Of a stretch of 64,000 nt of DNA, positions 31,488 to 43,238 are shown one piece after another (the stretch's first letter is position 1; each line of letters opens with the position of its first letter). The notes under the pieces are model-generated. The model worked only from the letters and a program-made list of their open reading frames with translations, was not told where the DNA came from and ran no database searches. Source of the DNA: Pyrenophora tritici-repentis. Taxonomy: Eukaryota > Ascomycota > Dothideomycetes > Pleosporales > Pleosporaceae. Made by a program: the position numbers and the translations under genes. Where the stretch lies: NCBI RefSeq assembly GCF_003171515.1, contig NC_089390.1, positions 2,852,001 to 2,916,000 of the forward strand, in the 5' to 3' direction.

Positions 31488-33294
31488 CTATTCGTTGCAC
31501 GTTGCCGAAAAGAAATAGCTTTGCGACTCCTGAGCCAGAGACCGGGAGTGCTTGGTCTTGGAAGGTACAACAGGTTCTTCTTCAAGGGCGTTACCATAAG
31601 CGGAAACGTAGTCCTTAGCCCACTTGCGCAATACGATAGATGCTATTTCATGTTAGCGAAGCTATGGGAAGACGGATGTAGAGGATGGCTTACCCTTCAG
31701 GAACTTCTTGCTGGCATACTTCTTGAAGAAGGCTTCGTGAACAACAGGACCAGAAAGGTAGTCAATCATCAGCTGCAGAACAGGCTGGATCTCCTCCTCG
31801 GTGTAACCAGCATAGTGTGTAAGGGTGGCATCCTAGAGAAGTTAGTTAATTGCGAGCTATGTAAATGACATGGAGAACTTACCCAAGGGCCACGCTCGAG
31901 GACAAGACGAGAAAGGTACATAGCAGCAGCAGCAACCTGGCTCGGGGGGTGGGCGAGGAAACGGTGAGTCTACAAGCCAGCCGAGGAAACGGTGGTCTAG
32001 GCAGCCGATCTCTAGAAGATACTTGCCCAATGTGCGGGTCTGGATGTCGTAGTTGTCTGCTTTTGATATCCGTCGGAGGAAGTTCATGGGGTTAGGGTAG
32101 CTTAGGTCGTAGTTCAGGGCAGCAAGCACGAAGCGCTCCGCACTGAGAATTTCCTCCTCTGTGAAGCCATCGTCTGCAACGTGTCGGAAGTTCTGTACAT
32201 GGGGCGATAGAACTTCTTCGTACTTGGAGGCGATGAACATAGCGGTGACACCAACCAACTGGAGACGGTCGAGTTGAACGATCTTAGCAGAGAGGAAACG
32301 GTCGATGATGTTGACAGCGAGAAACAGTGTCTCAGGGAGAAGACGGAAGCGAGTATGGACTTCAAGTAGCCAGTCGACGAGAATACCACGCATCTTCCAC
32401 TCCAGCTCAGTTTGGCTGTCCATGTAGTCGGGGTTGGCCATGGTTGCAATCTCCAACTCCTTCAAGTACTCGAAAATTTCGACAACGTACTCGGAGACCA
32501 TCAATGGGTCATCAACATCCTCCTTGTCTAGATCAGGGCCATCATAGAAAACTTCGGTGACTGGTGCCTCGACCTCCTTCTTGGTACCATTGACCTGCTT
32601 GGCTTCTTTGACCTCCTTGACCTCCTTGACATCCGGTTCAGGAACGTTCTCCTTTGGCTCGACATTCTCTTCCTCGTCGTCATCTTCCTCCTCGACCTTC
32701 TCTTCCTTGGGCTCCTCTTTAGGCTCTTCCTTGAGCGGCTTCGCGGCCTGTGTCACGCGCTTCTTGGCTGGCGCACCGGAGATACCGTTGCCGCTAGCTT
32801 GGCGCTTCTTTAGCTCCGATGTGTTCTTGTCCTTGGGCTCAAGGATAGAACGCGTTGTGTTCGCTCGTGATTGCTTCTGGACCTTTGTGGGTTGTGCAGC
32901 TTTTGAGAGTTGGCCCTTGGTCGCCAACGTCTTCTTTCCGTCCTTTGCGCCAGCACCTAGGGCGTCCGTCTTTGTGACGTTGCTGACATCACCAAGTGCG
33001 GCACGCTTGCGCGTCGCAGCACCGGCGAGCGTGGCGGTTGACTTTTTCGTTTGTAGAGCCTTCTTGGGGACGTCGGCGGCAGACTCAGTCGCGCCCAAGT
33101 TGGCGGCCTTTGCACGCGTCAAGCGTGTCGTAGTGGCATTCTCATCATTTTCATTCGTCACGGCACGTTGCCTGAGGGCTCTAGCCTGTGGAGACGTGTT
33201 AGTAAGCGGGTTTGGAGATGAACTAGTCTCGTGTCTCGATGGGGTAAGACGGGACGAGAAGACGGAAAGGGCGACAACGTACTGCTGGAGGCAT
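31488..33294 (-). CDS. nimE: G2/mitotic cyclin B, frame broken by a repeat insertion
   Basis: Four exons: 33283-33294 (MPPA only), 31883-33185, 31694-31832, 31488-31642; introns 97, 50, 51 nt. The N-terminus is basic, with KAANLG and KKRV-type segments and acidic runs. The cyclin box is textbook: WKMRGILVDWLLEVHTRFRL, LFLAVNIIDRFLS, VGVTAMFIASKYEEV, LSYPNPMNFLRRISKADNYD. The second fold includes PPSQVAAAAMYLSRLVLE and, after splicing, HYAGYTEEEI and EAFFKKYASKKFLK. In exon 2, at 31954-31994, an imperfect direct repeat adds 28 nt relative to the family, shifting the frame between CLDHRFL and AHPPSQ; without it all exon phases give 526 aa. No canonical 28-nt splice fits. A B-type cyclin drives Cdk1 at mitosis and is essential, so either unusual splicing, a sequence error or a second gene copy is implied. 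Confidence 0.85.
31954..31994. repeat. imperfect direct repeat in cyclin B exon
   Basis: A 13-nt identical string (CGAGGAAACGGTG on the plus strand) occurs at 31954-31966 and 31982-31994, 28 nt apart. Flanks extend the match (AGTCTA versus GTCTA), with one extra A at 31967. The unit is a diverged tandem duplication rather than an exact copy. Confidence 0.9.
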
Positions 33295-34234
33295 TGCAAG
33301 CAATATTATGTATGCTATTGAAAGCTAGAGAGGTATTGAAGTCGTCGAGTATATCTGTAGTGGGTAATGGCGGATGTAGGACTTGTTTTGATACACTATT
33401 TGATGAGTTAGCAAAGGGCCGATGGAGCGTGTAATAGCGCGTGCGAGCGGAGAAGGGCTTAACAACACAAGCGCATCAACGGCCGTGGCATGCAGGCAGG
33501 CGGCTGCGAGAGGGAACCACGGTCGATGGTCGCGAATGCTGGCTGGCGACCCTGACACGCTCGATGGGGAGTGACAGCGAAGGTGACGTGACAGGTGAGG
33601 TAGAAAACGAACCCTTGGAGCGCGAGTGGAGTGAGGATTGCGCGGACGGAGTAAAGGACCGGCTACAATAAGTACAGGAAAGGTGGAGTCGGGGCGAGGG
33701 GAGTGGTGCACCAAGGTGTGTTGTGGGAAGCAGAGGGTATGTTGTGTGTTTTGAGCGAGGGCAGGCTAGCTTGGCCTTCCACGTCCCACGCGCCAAAATC
33801 GCACTTCAAGGCTGGCAGAGCGCAACAGTGCACGCCCCACAGGCGCGTATGCAAACTTACCTAAGAGAACCCCGAGCCCCAACGCGTAAATGTGACGGTG
33901 ATACACGGTGAGTGGCGGGCAGAAATCAGATGTGCGTAAATCAGAGTGTGGAAAGTGCAGCGCAGTGAAGGAACGTAGAAGGAGTCGTGATGGGGGGGAA
34001 AGAGGGCAGACACACGTTGTTGCTGGGACATCGCGCCTGCTGCACCTAGCAAGGAAGGCGCAACCTTGGTCCCGCTAGTCCGCTTCCGGCCAATATGACA
34101 AGGGCTAGCCACTTGCGGCATCACTGTCTGAGAATTATTCGTGACATGTCCGGCACCGGCAGCTGCACGCCAACCCGCCGAAGCTCATTGCCCGCCATTG
34201 AAGCATCCAAGGCCCTTGGGCTCATCACGACACC
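33295..34234. promoter_or_regulatory. divergent intergenic region, cyclin B / mitochondrial uL2m
   Basis: 940 bp with both promoters, GC-rich around 33480-33850. No specific element could be identified. Confidence 0.5.
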
Positions 34235-35406
34235 ATGTTGCAGCCACGGATATGTCGATTCCAGCCCTCGCGCCTGGGTAGGGCCCTTCTGAGTGCCCGC
34301 ACCTACGCCCAAGCCATCGATATCCAACCTCCGCCATCGATTCAGCCTACGGTTGCTGCGGACACGGGCGTGCTGAAACAAGAGGGATCGCGAAAAGAAA
34401 AGTTTATCCCATTGCGGACGTACAAGCCTAGGACTCCCGGTCTGCGTCATCTCAAGCGGCCCGTAAACGACCACCTGTGGAAAGGACGACCGTATCTCAG
34501 TCTCACGATTGCACGCAAAGGTCAGCACCTCGGAGGCAGGAACAACACAGGGAGAGTCACGGTGAGGCATAGAGGTGGCGGACACAAGCGGAGAATACGC
34601 ATTGTCGACTACAAGCGGTACCTGCCTGGCAAGCATGTTGTGGACAGGATCGAATATGATCCCAACCGGAGCGCTCATCTAGCTCTCGTCACCCGTGTGG
34701 CTACTGGCGAAAAGTCGTACATTGTTGCTGCAGATGGAATGCGGGCAGGCGATGTGGTAGAGAGCTACAGGACCGGTATTCCCAAGGAGTTGATTGCCAG
34801 CATGGGCGGTGGTATCGATCCAGGTATGCTGGCCGCAAAAACTGCAGCCCGTGGCAACTGTCTCCCCATTCACATGGTGCCGCTTGGTTCGCAAGTCTTC
34901 AATGTTGGTTCCAAGAACCAGGGTGGGGGTGTCTTTTGCCGAAGCGCGGGCACGTATGCCATCATTGTGAACAAGGAGGAGGTTGAAAAGGGCAACAACA
35001 CAGCCATCAGGCATGTTATCATTCGGCTGCAGAGTGGTGAGATTCGCAAGGTCAGCGCAGATGCATGCTGTACCATTGGTGTAGCCAGCAATCCTCAAGC
35101 ACACTTTACATCTCTCGGAAAGGCTGGACGTTCACGGTGGCTGGGAAGGCGACCCGAAGTTCGTGGTCTCGCCATGAACGCAGGTCAGTACTCAGGTCAG
35201 CCTCGTCATGATTCGCAGTGTGCTAACACTTCGCAGCCGACCATCCTCACGGTGGTGGTCGTGGTAAATCAAAGGGTAATGTCCACCCCGTCAGCCCATG
35301 GGGAACTCCAGCAAAGGGAGGCTACAAGACGAGGCACAAGAGGAACAAACATACCTTCCTCGTTCAAGATCGGCCGCGTAACCAAGGAAAGCGCAGGTCC
35401 AAGTAG
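34235..35406 (+). CDS. RML2: mitochondrial large-subunit ribosomal protein uL2m
   Basis: Two exons (34235-35183, 35237-35406; 53-nt intron) give 372 aa. The N-terminus ([20 protein letters not shown], rich in Arg and Ser) is a mitochondrial targeting sequence. The body is uL2: [63 protein letters not shown]. After the splice the conserved GGGRGK and [13 protein letters not shown] segments of the peptidyl-transferase-proximal loop follow, with a basic KRRSK end. uL2 is essential for subunit joining and peptidyl transfer in the mitoribosome. Reading through the intron would give a different, unrelated tail, so the spliced model is preferred. Confidence 0.94.
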
Positions 35407-36541
35407 ATTCACATTGGATGTATTATATCATGCTGTATCATATTTCAGTTACATGACACCTGCCTATGAATATGCATGAGTAGGCTAGCTAGAAGTCTTC
35501 AATCGCTCGACAAGGTCAAACACTGAGGCAGAGTATTCAGGGTCCGCGAGACGCCAACGAGCGTGAATAGTGGTTCGGCCAAATTCTCGGCTGTACTTAC
35601 TTGACCCTGGGCATGTTCGGCTACGCTCGATCCATGACGCCATGTATCTTCCCGCACTCCCTACGACGGCCAGAACAGTCGTCTGCCTTGCGTAATCATG
35701 ATCATGTTACTGCGGTCATGCATTGCAAGTTGTTAGGGCTGACGAGGCCAGCTCTCGTTGGTCCGTTTGTTTCGGAAACACTTGAGGCAATGTTGAGGGA
35801 TGTTACCTTCAGCTGAATTGCGACTACTAACGCCTAATTGAGACAAGATATTGCGCGTAGATCGGTCGCATCTTCATCTGTCTAGGGCTAGAACAAAGTC
35901 CCGCATGCAGTTGGTGAATGCGCAGCTGCACAACAGACTCTACTTACAGGCACATGTTGACATGTTGAGAACAGAACACCGCCATGTGCCAGAGACCAGC
36001 GCATAGGAAATGCCGGGCTGGGCAAGGAATCCGACAAGTCCGATGGAGACGAACGGAGGTTTCTCTACGGCGATCCCGATCTTCGCGAGATGCGCAGTCA
36101 TTGGGCCCCGAGGCTTCGTGTTGCAGCCATGCATCACGACGCTCAAGCCTCATGGCACCACGCATGGTGAATGGCCGGCCCTGCAGATAGAGGCCACTCG
36201 GCTCGGCACAGCCCAGCTACGTTCTCATTCCATTCTCTTCTGTTAACCATGCAGTGTTAAGGTCCGGTGGTGACCAGTATCGTTCTGCGCCAATTTTACG
36301 TGCGTACTGAACAAGGCCTGTTCACATGCGTTCAACATCTCTCTATCTTGCAACGATACCCCAGGCATAAGCCACCGTGATACTGCCGACGTGAGTCTGA
36401 CTTGGTGCTCCACAATCGTATCATAAGTAGTGTCTGTCTTAAGCCTCCCCACTCCGTTCACCTGTGCTTACGCGGGGGATTCTGTAATCCACGGCGCATT
36501 CCCCATACCTCTCGGACAAGCTCGTCGTATAACCCGCAGCT
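35407..36541. other. intergenic region uL2m / Zn2Cys6 regulator
   Basis: 1.1 kb with no convincing gene; short frames only. The right 300 bp is the promoter and leader of the transcription-factor gene. Confidence 0.45.
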
Positions 36542-39434
36542 ATGCCTTCCCCCGACAGTGAGTCTCCAGACGAGACTTTCTTCAACGACCTATCTCAACA
36601 GCCACCGGAATCCAACACCACAAACGCCCAAGAGATACAGCAGGATAGCGCAAGCAGGGCAAAGAGGATTGCTTGTGTGTTGTGTAGAAAGAGAAAACTG
36701 CGATGCGACGGCGCCCGACCAACATGTTCGACGTGTAAACGGCTGTCCCACGATTGTGCCTATGACGAAGTCAGGAAGAGAAGTGGTCCTAAGCGTGGCT
36801 ACGTCAAATTACTCGAACAACGGCTAGGTAGGTTGTCGCATTCGAGTTTTGGCGCGACTTTACTGATGTCTGATCTGTAGAACAAGTTGAGACGCTGCTC
36901 AAAAGCCAGGATGCCGCCGATTCCACCAAAGACACAACGCGCGCGAACGCTGCCTCCGCATACGTCGCGAGTACCCTCAACAATGCCACACCAAGTCCTG
37001 GAGAAATTCCCATCCCGACCGGAAATTCCCAGACAGGAGCCCGTAGGCCAAGTGGCCTTGGTGCGGACCCGTTCCGTAATGCTGGAGCGAACGGAAGCAA
37101 CGCAAAGCCAGAAAACTCATGGGAGATGATTGGGCTCGGTTTGGAGGAGCCTCTGCCGCCTCAAGAAGTCATGGATGATTTGTATGGAACATCTGACCTG
37201 CGCCGGCAATTTTACTAACACATGGCAGATATCACATTTACTTCACCAAAATCCACCTCACCATGCCCATCATACATAGACCACGTTTCCTCGCCGCTTT
37301 AAATCTGGCCCCTCATATGCGACCGCCAGTGTGCTTACGATACATCATGTGGACACTCGCCGCTTCCGTCACGGACAAGTATGACGAGTTACAGGAGCAT
37401 TTCTACCAGCGCTCGAGGAAGTACGCACAAATGGACGAGATGCGAGGTCATGGAGAAACCACCATGAACCTTGCCCATTGCCAAACATGGATCTTGACAG
37501 GCACGTACGAGTTCAAGCAAATGTACTTTCCAAGGGCATGGCTATCTGTTGGTAGGGCTGTACGATTCGCTCAGATGTTCCAGCTTCATCGCCTGGACGG
37601 GTTCAGTCTAGATGTGAAGCAATGTCTACCTCCACCGAAAGACTGGACAGAGCGGGAAGAGCGTCGGAGAACATTCTGGATGGCTTTTTGCATAGACCGA
37701 TATGCTAGTATCGGCACAGGCTGGCCGATGACTATTGATGAACGAGACGTAAGTCACTCTGCGCGCCTTACTGGACATGTCTTAATTGACTTTGACACAG
37801 ATTAAGACGAATTTACCAGCAAGTGAGGAAGCATTTGAGAAGAGCAAAGAGATGTCAACAGGATCACTGGACCAGGTTTTGGACCACAATGGCGAGGCAG
37901 ACCTTCAATCCTTGGGCGGTACCGTCTTCACAGCGGCCATGTTTGGTCGCAATCTACTTCATTTACATCGACCCGCGCCTGATGATAACGATGGTGACAT
38001 CAACGGTGGATACTGGAATCGACATCGCCATATTGAGCAGATACTTCTCCAAACATCACTAGGTCTACCTGATCACCTACGGCTGCCCTACGGCCTCACA
38101 GATCCCAACGTTGTCTTCGCAAACATGTGCATTCATACTTCGGCAATATGTCTTCATCAAGCAGCCATCTTCAAGGCCGACAAGCATCATTTACCAGCCA
38201 GCGTTGGCAACGAAAGCAAGATCCGGTGTCTGACCGCAGCGGCCGAGATAGCATCGATAATGCGAATGATTAGTCACATGGATCTGGGCGCAGTAAGCAA
38301 GCTCGGAGAAGGATGACATGTCAATTCACACTAACGAAACCAGATGAATCCTTTCATTTCCTTCTGCGTGTACGTGGCAGCGCGAGTATTCGCCCAATAT
38401 CTCAAGACACGACCCAACGATCAACAAATCAAATCTTCGTTACGGTTTCTCTTACAAGCTATGCAGGCCCTTCGCCGAAAGAATCCACTTACCGAGTCGT
38501 TCCTAGCGCAGTTGGACGTCGACCTAGAGACAGCCGGCATCCAGGGCCTGCAGCAGAAGCAGTACCTGTCGCCCAAGGACCAACTGAGCCAAGTTCCGGC
38601 ATCAATTCAAGATATGACTGAGAGTATTGGGTGTCATTTCCAAGGGCCGGGTCAAATGCTCGCCAGGTAAGTGCATCCGGACTGTCTCTCTAGTGTGACC
38701 ACGTCAGTACTGACCCCCTTAGCTATGAAGCATCCACGGACCAACAGGAAAAACCCAATGCGACGGCTTGCACTAACACGTTTGGAAATAGCAATCCAAG
38801 AACACAACCACCGTTGACCAGTACGCAGTATGCGAGTACCGCTCCAGGCCCACCATATCATGTTCACAATATCAACAGCATCAACATGAGTGTGCAGAAC
38901 ACGGCTTACCTGTCTGCTCAGGTTCCCCCGAACACAGTATTCGGCCGTACAGAGTCTCAGGACTTCATGTCTCCACAAGTAGCATTTCGCGACAGGAGTG
39001 ATATTGATTTTTCTGGAGGCACCGATCACACCAGCTCTGCAACACTAAGCTCAAAGTCGAGAGGCAGTTCGACATCACAATCTCCATATTCACCCGGTCA
39101 ACCATACGAACACAATGTTCCATACCGAGCGTCACCAAAGCTGGCATACTCTGTTTCAGCGTCTGGTGCCGCTACAGGATTTGCAGGTTTCGCGTCTACC
39201 AACGAGGCCTTGATTGTGAATAATTCGAATCCTTTGGGCAACATGGATAACAATGCCTATGATGACAGCTTCATGATGGGCAACGAATGGGACTACACGG
39301 GTCTGAACGTTGGAACAGGTCTCACGCCAATGGTGGATACGTCGTGGGATGCGGCGCTGGAGAGTGTAACAATGGGATGGGAATCGGTTGGGCCTTCGCA
39401 GGACGAACAGGCGCAGGCATCTGTTGTACGGTGA
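36542..39434 (+). CDS. Zn2Cys6 transcription factor with fungal-specific domain
   Basis: Six exons (36542-36827, 36881-37181, 37229-37748, 37801-38292, 38344-38666, 38723-39434) with introns of 47-56 nt give 877 aa. Residues 45-72 are the binuclear zinc cluster: CVLCRKRKLRCDGARPTC with STC and HDC, Cys spacing 2-6-6-2-6. A KRGYVKLLEQRL linker and a coiled-coil-like segment (EQVETLLKSQD) suggest dimerisation. The middle part (about 220-600) is the fungal transcription-factor domain with IHRPRF, LAHCQTWILTGTYEFKQMY, AWLSVGRAVRFAQMFQLHRL and EERRRTFWMAFCIDRY. The last 250 residues are Ser/Asn/Gln-rich, likely an activation region. Target genes cannot be inferred; neighbours give no pathway hint. 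Confidence 0.92.
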
Positions 39435-40109
39435 TATGTGTAGAGTTGGTGCGGACAAATGACGACAAGTGTGTGATTGGTGTAGAGCAGGATACCCACT
39501 TTCGCTTTGGCTTGGTTGTAATAGGACTGGCGTGTTGGGACGGACATGTATCGGCTTTGTGAGTACCATGGTATGGCGTTTTGGTTGCATGACGGCGTGC
39601 TGTTGAAGCATGTCATTACTGCGGGGAGCCCTTGTTGCATATTACCTAGATGGGTCCGGATCGGAAGTGAGTGTTTGATTGCTTTTTTCTATGCGCTGTA
39701 GACAAGCAGGGAGAGGCCTTTCGGTAGCATTGATGGACGAGAATAAGGTTGGAAATGTATATGTGGCTCAATATTCACCATGGCGACCTAGGCTTTTTGG
39801 TGATCAACACGCTGACGATCCGGGGATAATGCGGCTGATGCAGGGATGCGTCCATGGGAGCGGTCAGGACGTCACACCTCAGTTCCCACAGCAACGAGCC
39901 AATAGAAACAGACTACGCGCAGGACCCCCAACCACATCAAGACGGCTTCTTCAAAGCTCAGTGGTACACTTATTCTTCAATTCTCCCAGCATCATTTTCT
40001 ATCCCTGTTTCCCTAATTACCTCGAATCAAGACGACCCCACTTTCCTTCGTAGTCTGCAAGCCTCGGTGCAAACAGAGCAGTAAACACCGATACCGGCGC
40101 GCATTTCAT
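39435..40109. other. intergenic region Zn2Cys6 regulator / LIM gene
   Basis: 675 bp; the 3'UTR of the regulator and the LIM gene promoter. Nothing named was seen. Confidence 0.45.
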
Positions 40110-43100
40110 ATGTTCACCTCAAAGGAAAGGGAAGGCGCTTCGTCGCCTGGGCCTGGAGCCTACTATTCCCCCTCCCAGATGAGTAAGTAGCACGTGTTTA
40201 CATCCCAGCGCGCCCTACATGTATGTACTAACCACGGACATGTAGAGAGCTACCTGCAAGACCTCCGCACCAACCGCCCCGCTCGACCTACCGGAGCCCG
40301 CCCTGCACCCGCGCATTTCAACACATGGTCAAACAGGGCGAGTAATCGCATGTCGGATTCGCACACGGTAGCCTCGCTGCAGCGCACCTTTACAGACCCT
40401 GCCGCCGACGTCGACGCCCGACCAGCCTCCTCGCACGAACCCAAGCGACATAGCCGGACGCCGTCCAAGCTGAGCATAGACGAAGTGGTAAAGGGCCCTG
40501 GAAGGCCCGTTGTACAACCTCCGCGCGGGCGCAACACATCGTCGAGGTCCTCGTCACCATCACGCATATCAAGCGTGCAATACCGCGAACGCGAACAGCG
40601 CCAGGTGGAGCAGGACGAAGCCCGGGCCATTCGCGTCGCAATGGAGGATTTGGAACTTGCCCAGGAGGAGAAGCTGTTCGAGGCGGCACGGGACGAGGCG
40701 GCCGAATTGGTGTGGAAGCATTGCAATCCACATGCTGCCGAAAATAACCCAAATGCACCGTATTCCTATCCGGGTCTGGCAAAAAAGGGCAGCGCGCCCA
40801 GAAGTCGGAGCGTCGAACCGAAGGACCAGGATCTTCAGCGAGCCAATTCAAAATTGCGCAAGCGACATTCCATGAGCAGTGCCGCTTCAGGGAGCAGGAG
40901 TAGCAGCCTACAGAGCAACGGACAAGGAGGCAGTACAGATACGTCAGCCTCCAACACATCGTCTACCAAGGGCAAAAAGGACGAGTCGCCAGCACTCGCC
41001 AAAGCCATCTCCGATCTTCCTGACTTCAAGCAACGACGAAGAAGCAGCGGAGCGCGCCGTACGACGAGCGGAAGCCTTTTCCAGAACCCGAACGATCAGA
41101 TATACGAAGAGCCCGAGGAGGAAGCACCGCCTGCACCTATACCTAGACCTGCTGCCACCGCCGAACCTCCAAAGTCGGAAAAGCTACCACTGGGCATAAG
41201 ACGCAATCCTTTTATGCGCTTCCAGTCAATCAAGGGCAATCCCATGATGCGATCCAACACCGACCCCACCATGGCCTCCAAACGACTGGACCGCTATGAG
41301 ATACAGAAGAATCCTCCCACACAATCACGGAACGCAGCCTACACCCTGAACTCTGGTGAAGCAAAGCCTGCCGAGCCTGCGAAAGCAGATGTTGAGAATG
41401 TTCCCGAGGTGAAGATGAAGGACGGCAAAGAGATTAGAAGTGACGAGCTCCGTGCTGCCACTGGGTTCCGTCTCAAGGACCGCAGTCCGAAGCTGCCCAC
41501 TCCCACTGCAGTCTCCGATGCTCCAGGACGGCCTATTGTCTCTTTTAAGAAGGATTGGAATATCATCGAACTGAAGGAAGAGATATCTGCTGTACCTGAC
41601 CTAACACCGCGGCCTCTGAATCCTAACAAGTCCGGGCCACCGCCGCTCGAGCACGCTGCCACGGCCCCTGTTGTCCCTATCATCAGTCTAGCCCCGGATA
41701 TGCCAACACGATCCACAACTCCGAGGCCACCAGCAACCGCAGAGGCCAAGCGGTCTTCTGTTTTAGCACCAGAGGTGCCCAATCGAAGCACCACTCCAAG
41801 GCCGACTACACCATCTTCTCGCAATGCTGCTCCAACTTCGTGGATAGGTAGACAAGCAAAACCTGCCATCAACATCTACGAAGATCCTCCAACTCCAGCA
41901 CCGACGAGACCACTACCACTCGTCAGTTCCCTCAGAAAAGCCAATATACCAACTCGTCCTTCTGCATCGCCAGTACCTACGATCAACGTCTCCGAATCCC
42001 CTTCAGCGCGATCTCGAACCACACAGGCGCCACCCATCCCCTCTATCTCAGTCGCCGAGACACCTTCGATCTCAGTCAATGGACCAACTAGCCGAAGATC
42101 CAATACTCTTTCAACGGTTGCCACACCACCCATTCCAAGCATATCGGTAAGTGAGTCGTCAGTGAGCCGAGGGACAAGAGGTACTGCTCCCGGCATTCCA
42201 AGCATCTCTGTAAACGAAACACCCGCGCCGAGAAGAGGCGCGGCTACGCCGTCCATCAACGTGACGCCTGATGTCCCAACCATATCTGTCAATCAATCAC
42301 CAGCACCAACGCGCGGGCGGCACAGCAATACCCCTTCGGTATCAGTTACACCAGCGATTAGCGTAAAAGCACCTAGTGGCTTTGGACCAGCCGCATCTAC
42401 GCGGCCATTGCCAATCCCAAATGCTCACAACAAGTCCCACAGCTTCAACGGCACACCTACCAGTCGCGGTGGCCACTGGACACCAACCACGGTCCGTACA
42501 GGTGCTCTATGTACCCAATGTGCTCTGCCTATTGCTGGTCGTATCGTGTCTGCAGGAGGATCACGCTTCCATCCCGAGTGCTTCGCTTGTTATCAATGTG
42601 GCGAGCACCTCGAATGCGTAGCCTTCTACCCCGAACCCTCCAACAAGCATGCCGAGCGCGTTCACCGGATACGCGCCCGTCTCTCCGGCCAAGACATACC
42701 CTATCTCCCCTCGCATGCTACAGCCGAGGACATGGCGCGTCTCGAGCACGATGACGGCACCGACGAATCCCCACGCTTCTACTGCCATCTCGACTTCCAC
42801 GAGCTCTTCTCCCCCCGATGCAAGAGCTGCAAGACACCCATCGAAGGCGAGGTCATCGTGGCATGTGGTGCGGAATGGCATGCGGGCCACTTCTTCTGCG
42901 CCCAGTGTGGTGACCCATTTGATAGCACGACGCCCTTTGTGGAGAAGGATGGCTATGCCTGGTGTGTGAACTGCCACACCCATCGGTACAGTACCAAATG
43001 CAAGGGATGCAGGAAACCAGTAACCGACACTGTTGTCAAAGCACTCGGGGCCGAGTGGCATGTTGGGTGCTTTGTCTGTGTGGTAAGTTCTCCCTCGTCC

Positions 43101-43238
43101 TCCTTTTTGCATCTTCAAGATAAACTAACGAGACTCTAGGTGTGCTCTGGTCCCTTTCAAGATGGCCGCTACTTTTTGCGAGGAGAGAGTGAGGATCCGG
43201 TTTGTGTGCGGTGTGAGGAGAGGAGGTTAAAGGCTTGA
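40110..43238 (+). CDS. pxl1: paxillin-like protein with three LIM domains
   Basis: Three exons (40110-40182, 40246-43082, 43140-43238; introns 63 and 57 nt) give 1002 aa. The ATG at 40110 opens an exon (MFTSKEREGASSPGPGAYY) that joins SYLQDLRTNRPARP; this beats the later in-frame start because the splice junction is good. Residues 60-770 are Ser/Pro/Arg-rich and disordered, with a run of PSISV-type repeats at about 600-735. Three LIM domains end the protein: CTQCALPIAGRIV (about 780), CKSCKTPIEGEVI (about 886) and CKGCRKPVTDTVV (about 946, completed by the last exon). LIM1 contains an unusual insertion of about 50 residues. Fission yeast Pxl1 and budding yeast Pxl1 link actin rings and Rho signalling at sites of polarity and cytokinesis; the same role is likely. 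Confidence 0.88.
41971..42373 (+). repeat. coding repeats, P-x-I-S-V type, in the LIM protein
   Basis: About nine degenerate copies of a 5-9-residue motif (PTINVSESP, PSISVAETP, PSISVNGP, PSISVSESS, PSISVNETP, PSINVTPD, PTISVNQSP, PSVSVTP, PAISVKAP) in roughly 135 residues. Confidence 0.85.

Noticed and set aside
31263..31868. 201-codon plus-strand frame across the end of cyclin B
   Set aside because: Antisense to the last three cyclin exons; its sequence is the complement of conserved coding DNA.
31926..31962. 37-nt GT-AG intron in cyclin B as the explanation for the frameshift
   Set aside because: It would restore frame but is shorter than any other intron here, has its only branch-like site 9 nt from the donor, and removes the conserved PPSQ.
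32557..33321. 254-codon plus-strand frame with runs of Ser
   Set aside because: It is the complement of the acidic Glu/Asp-rich stretch of cyclin B.
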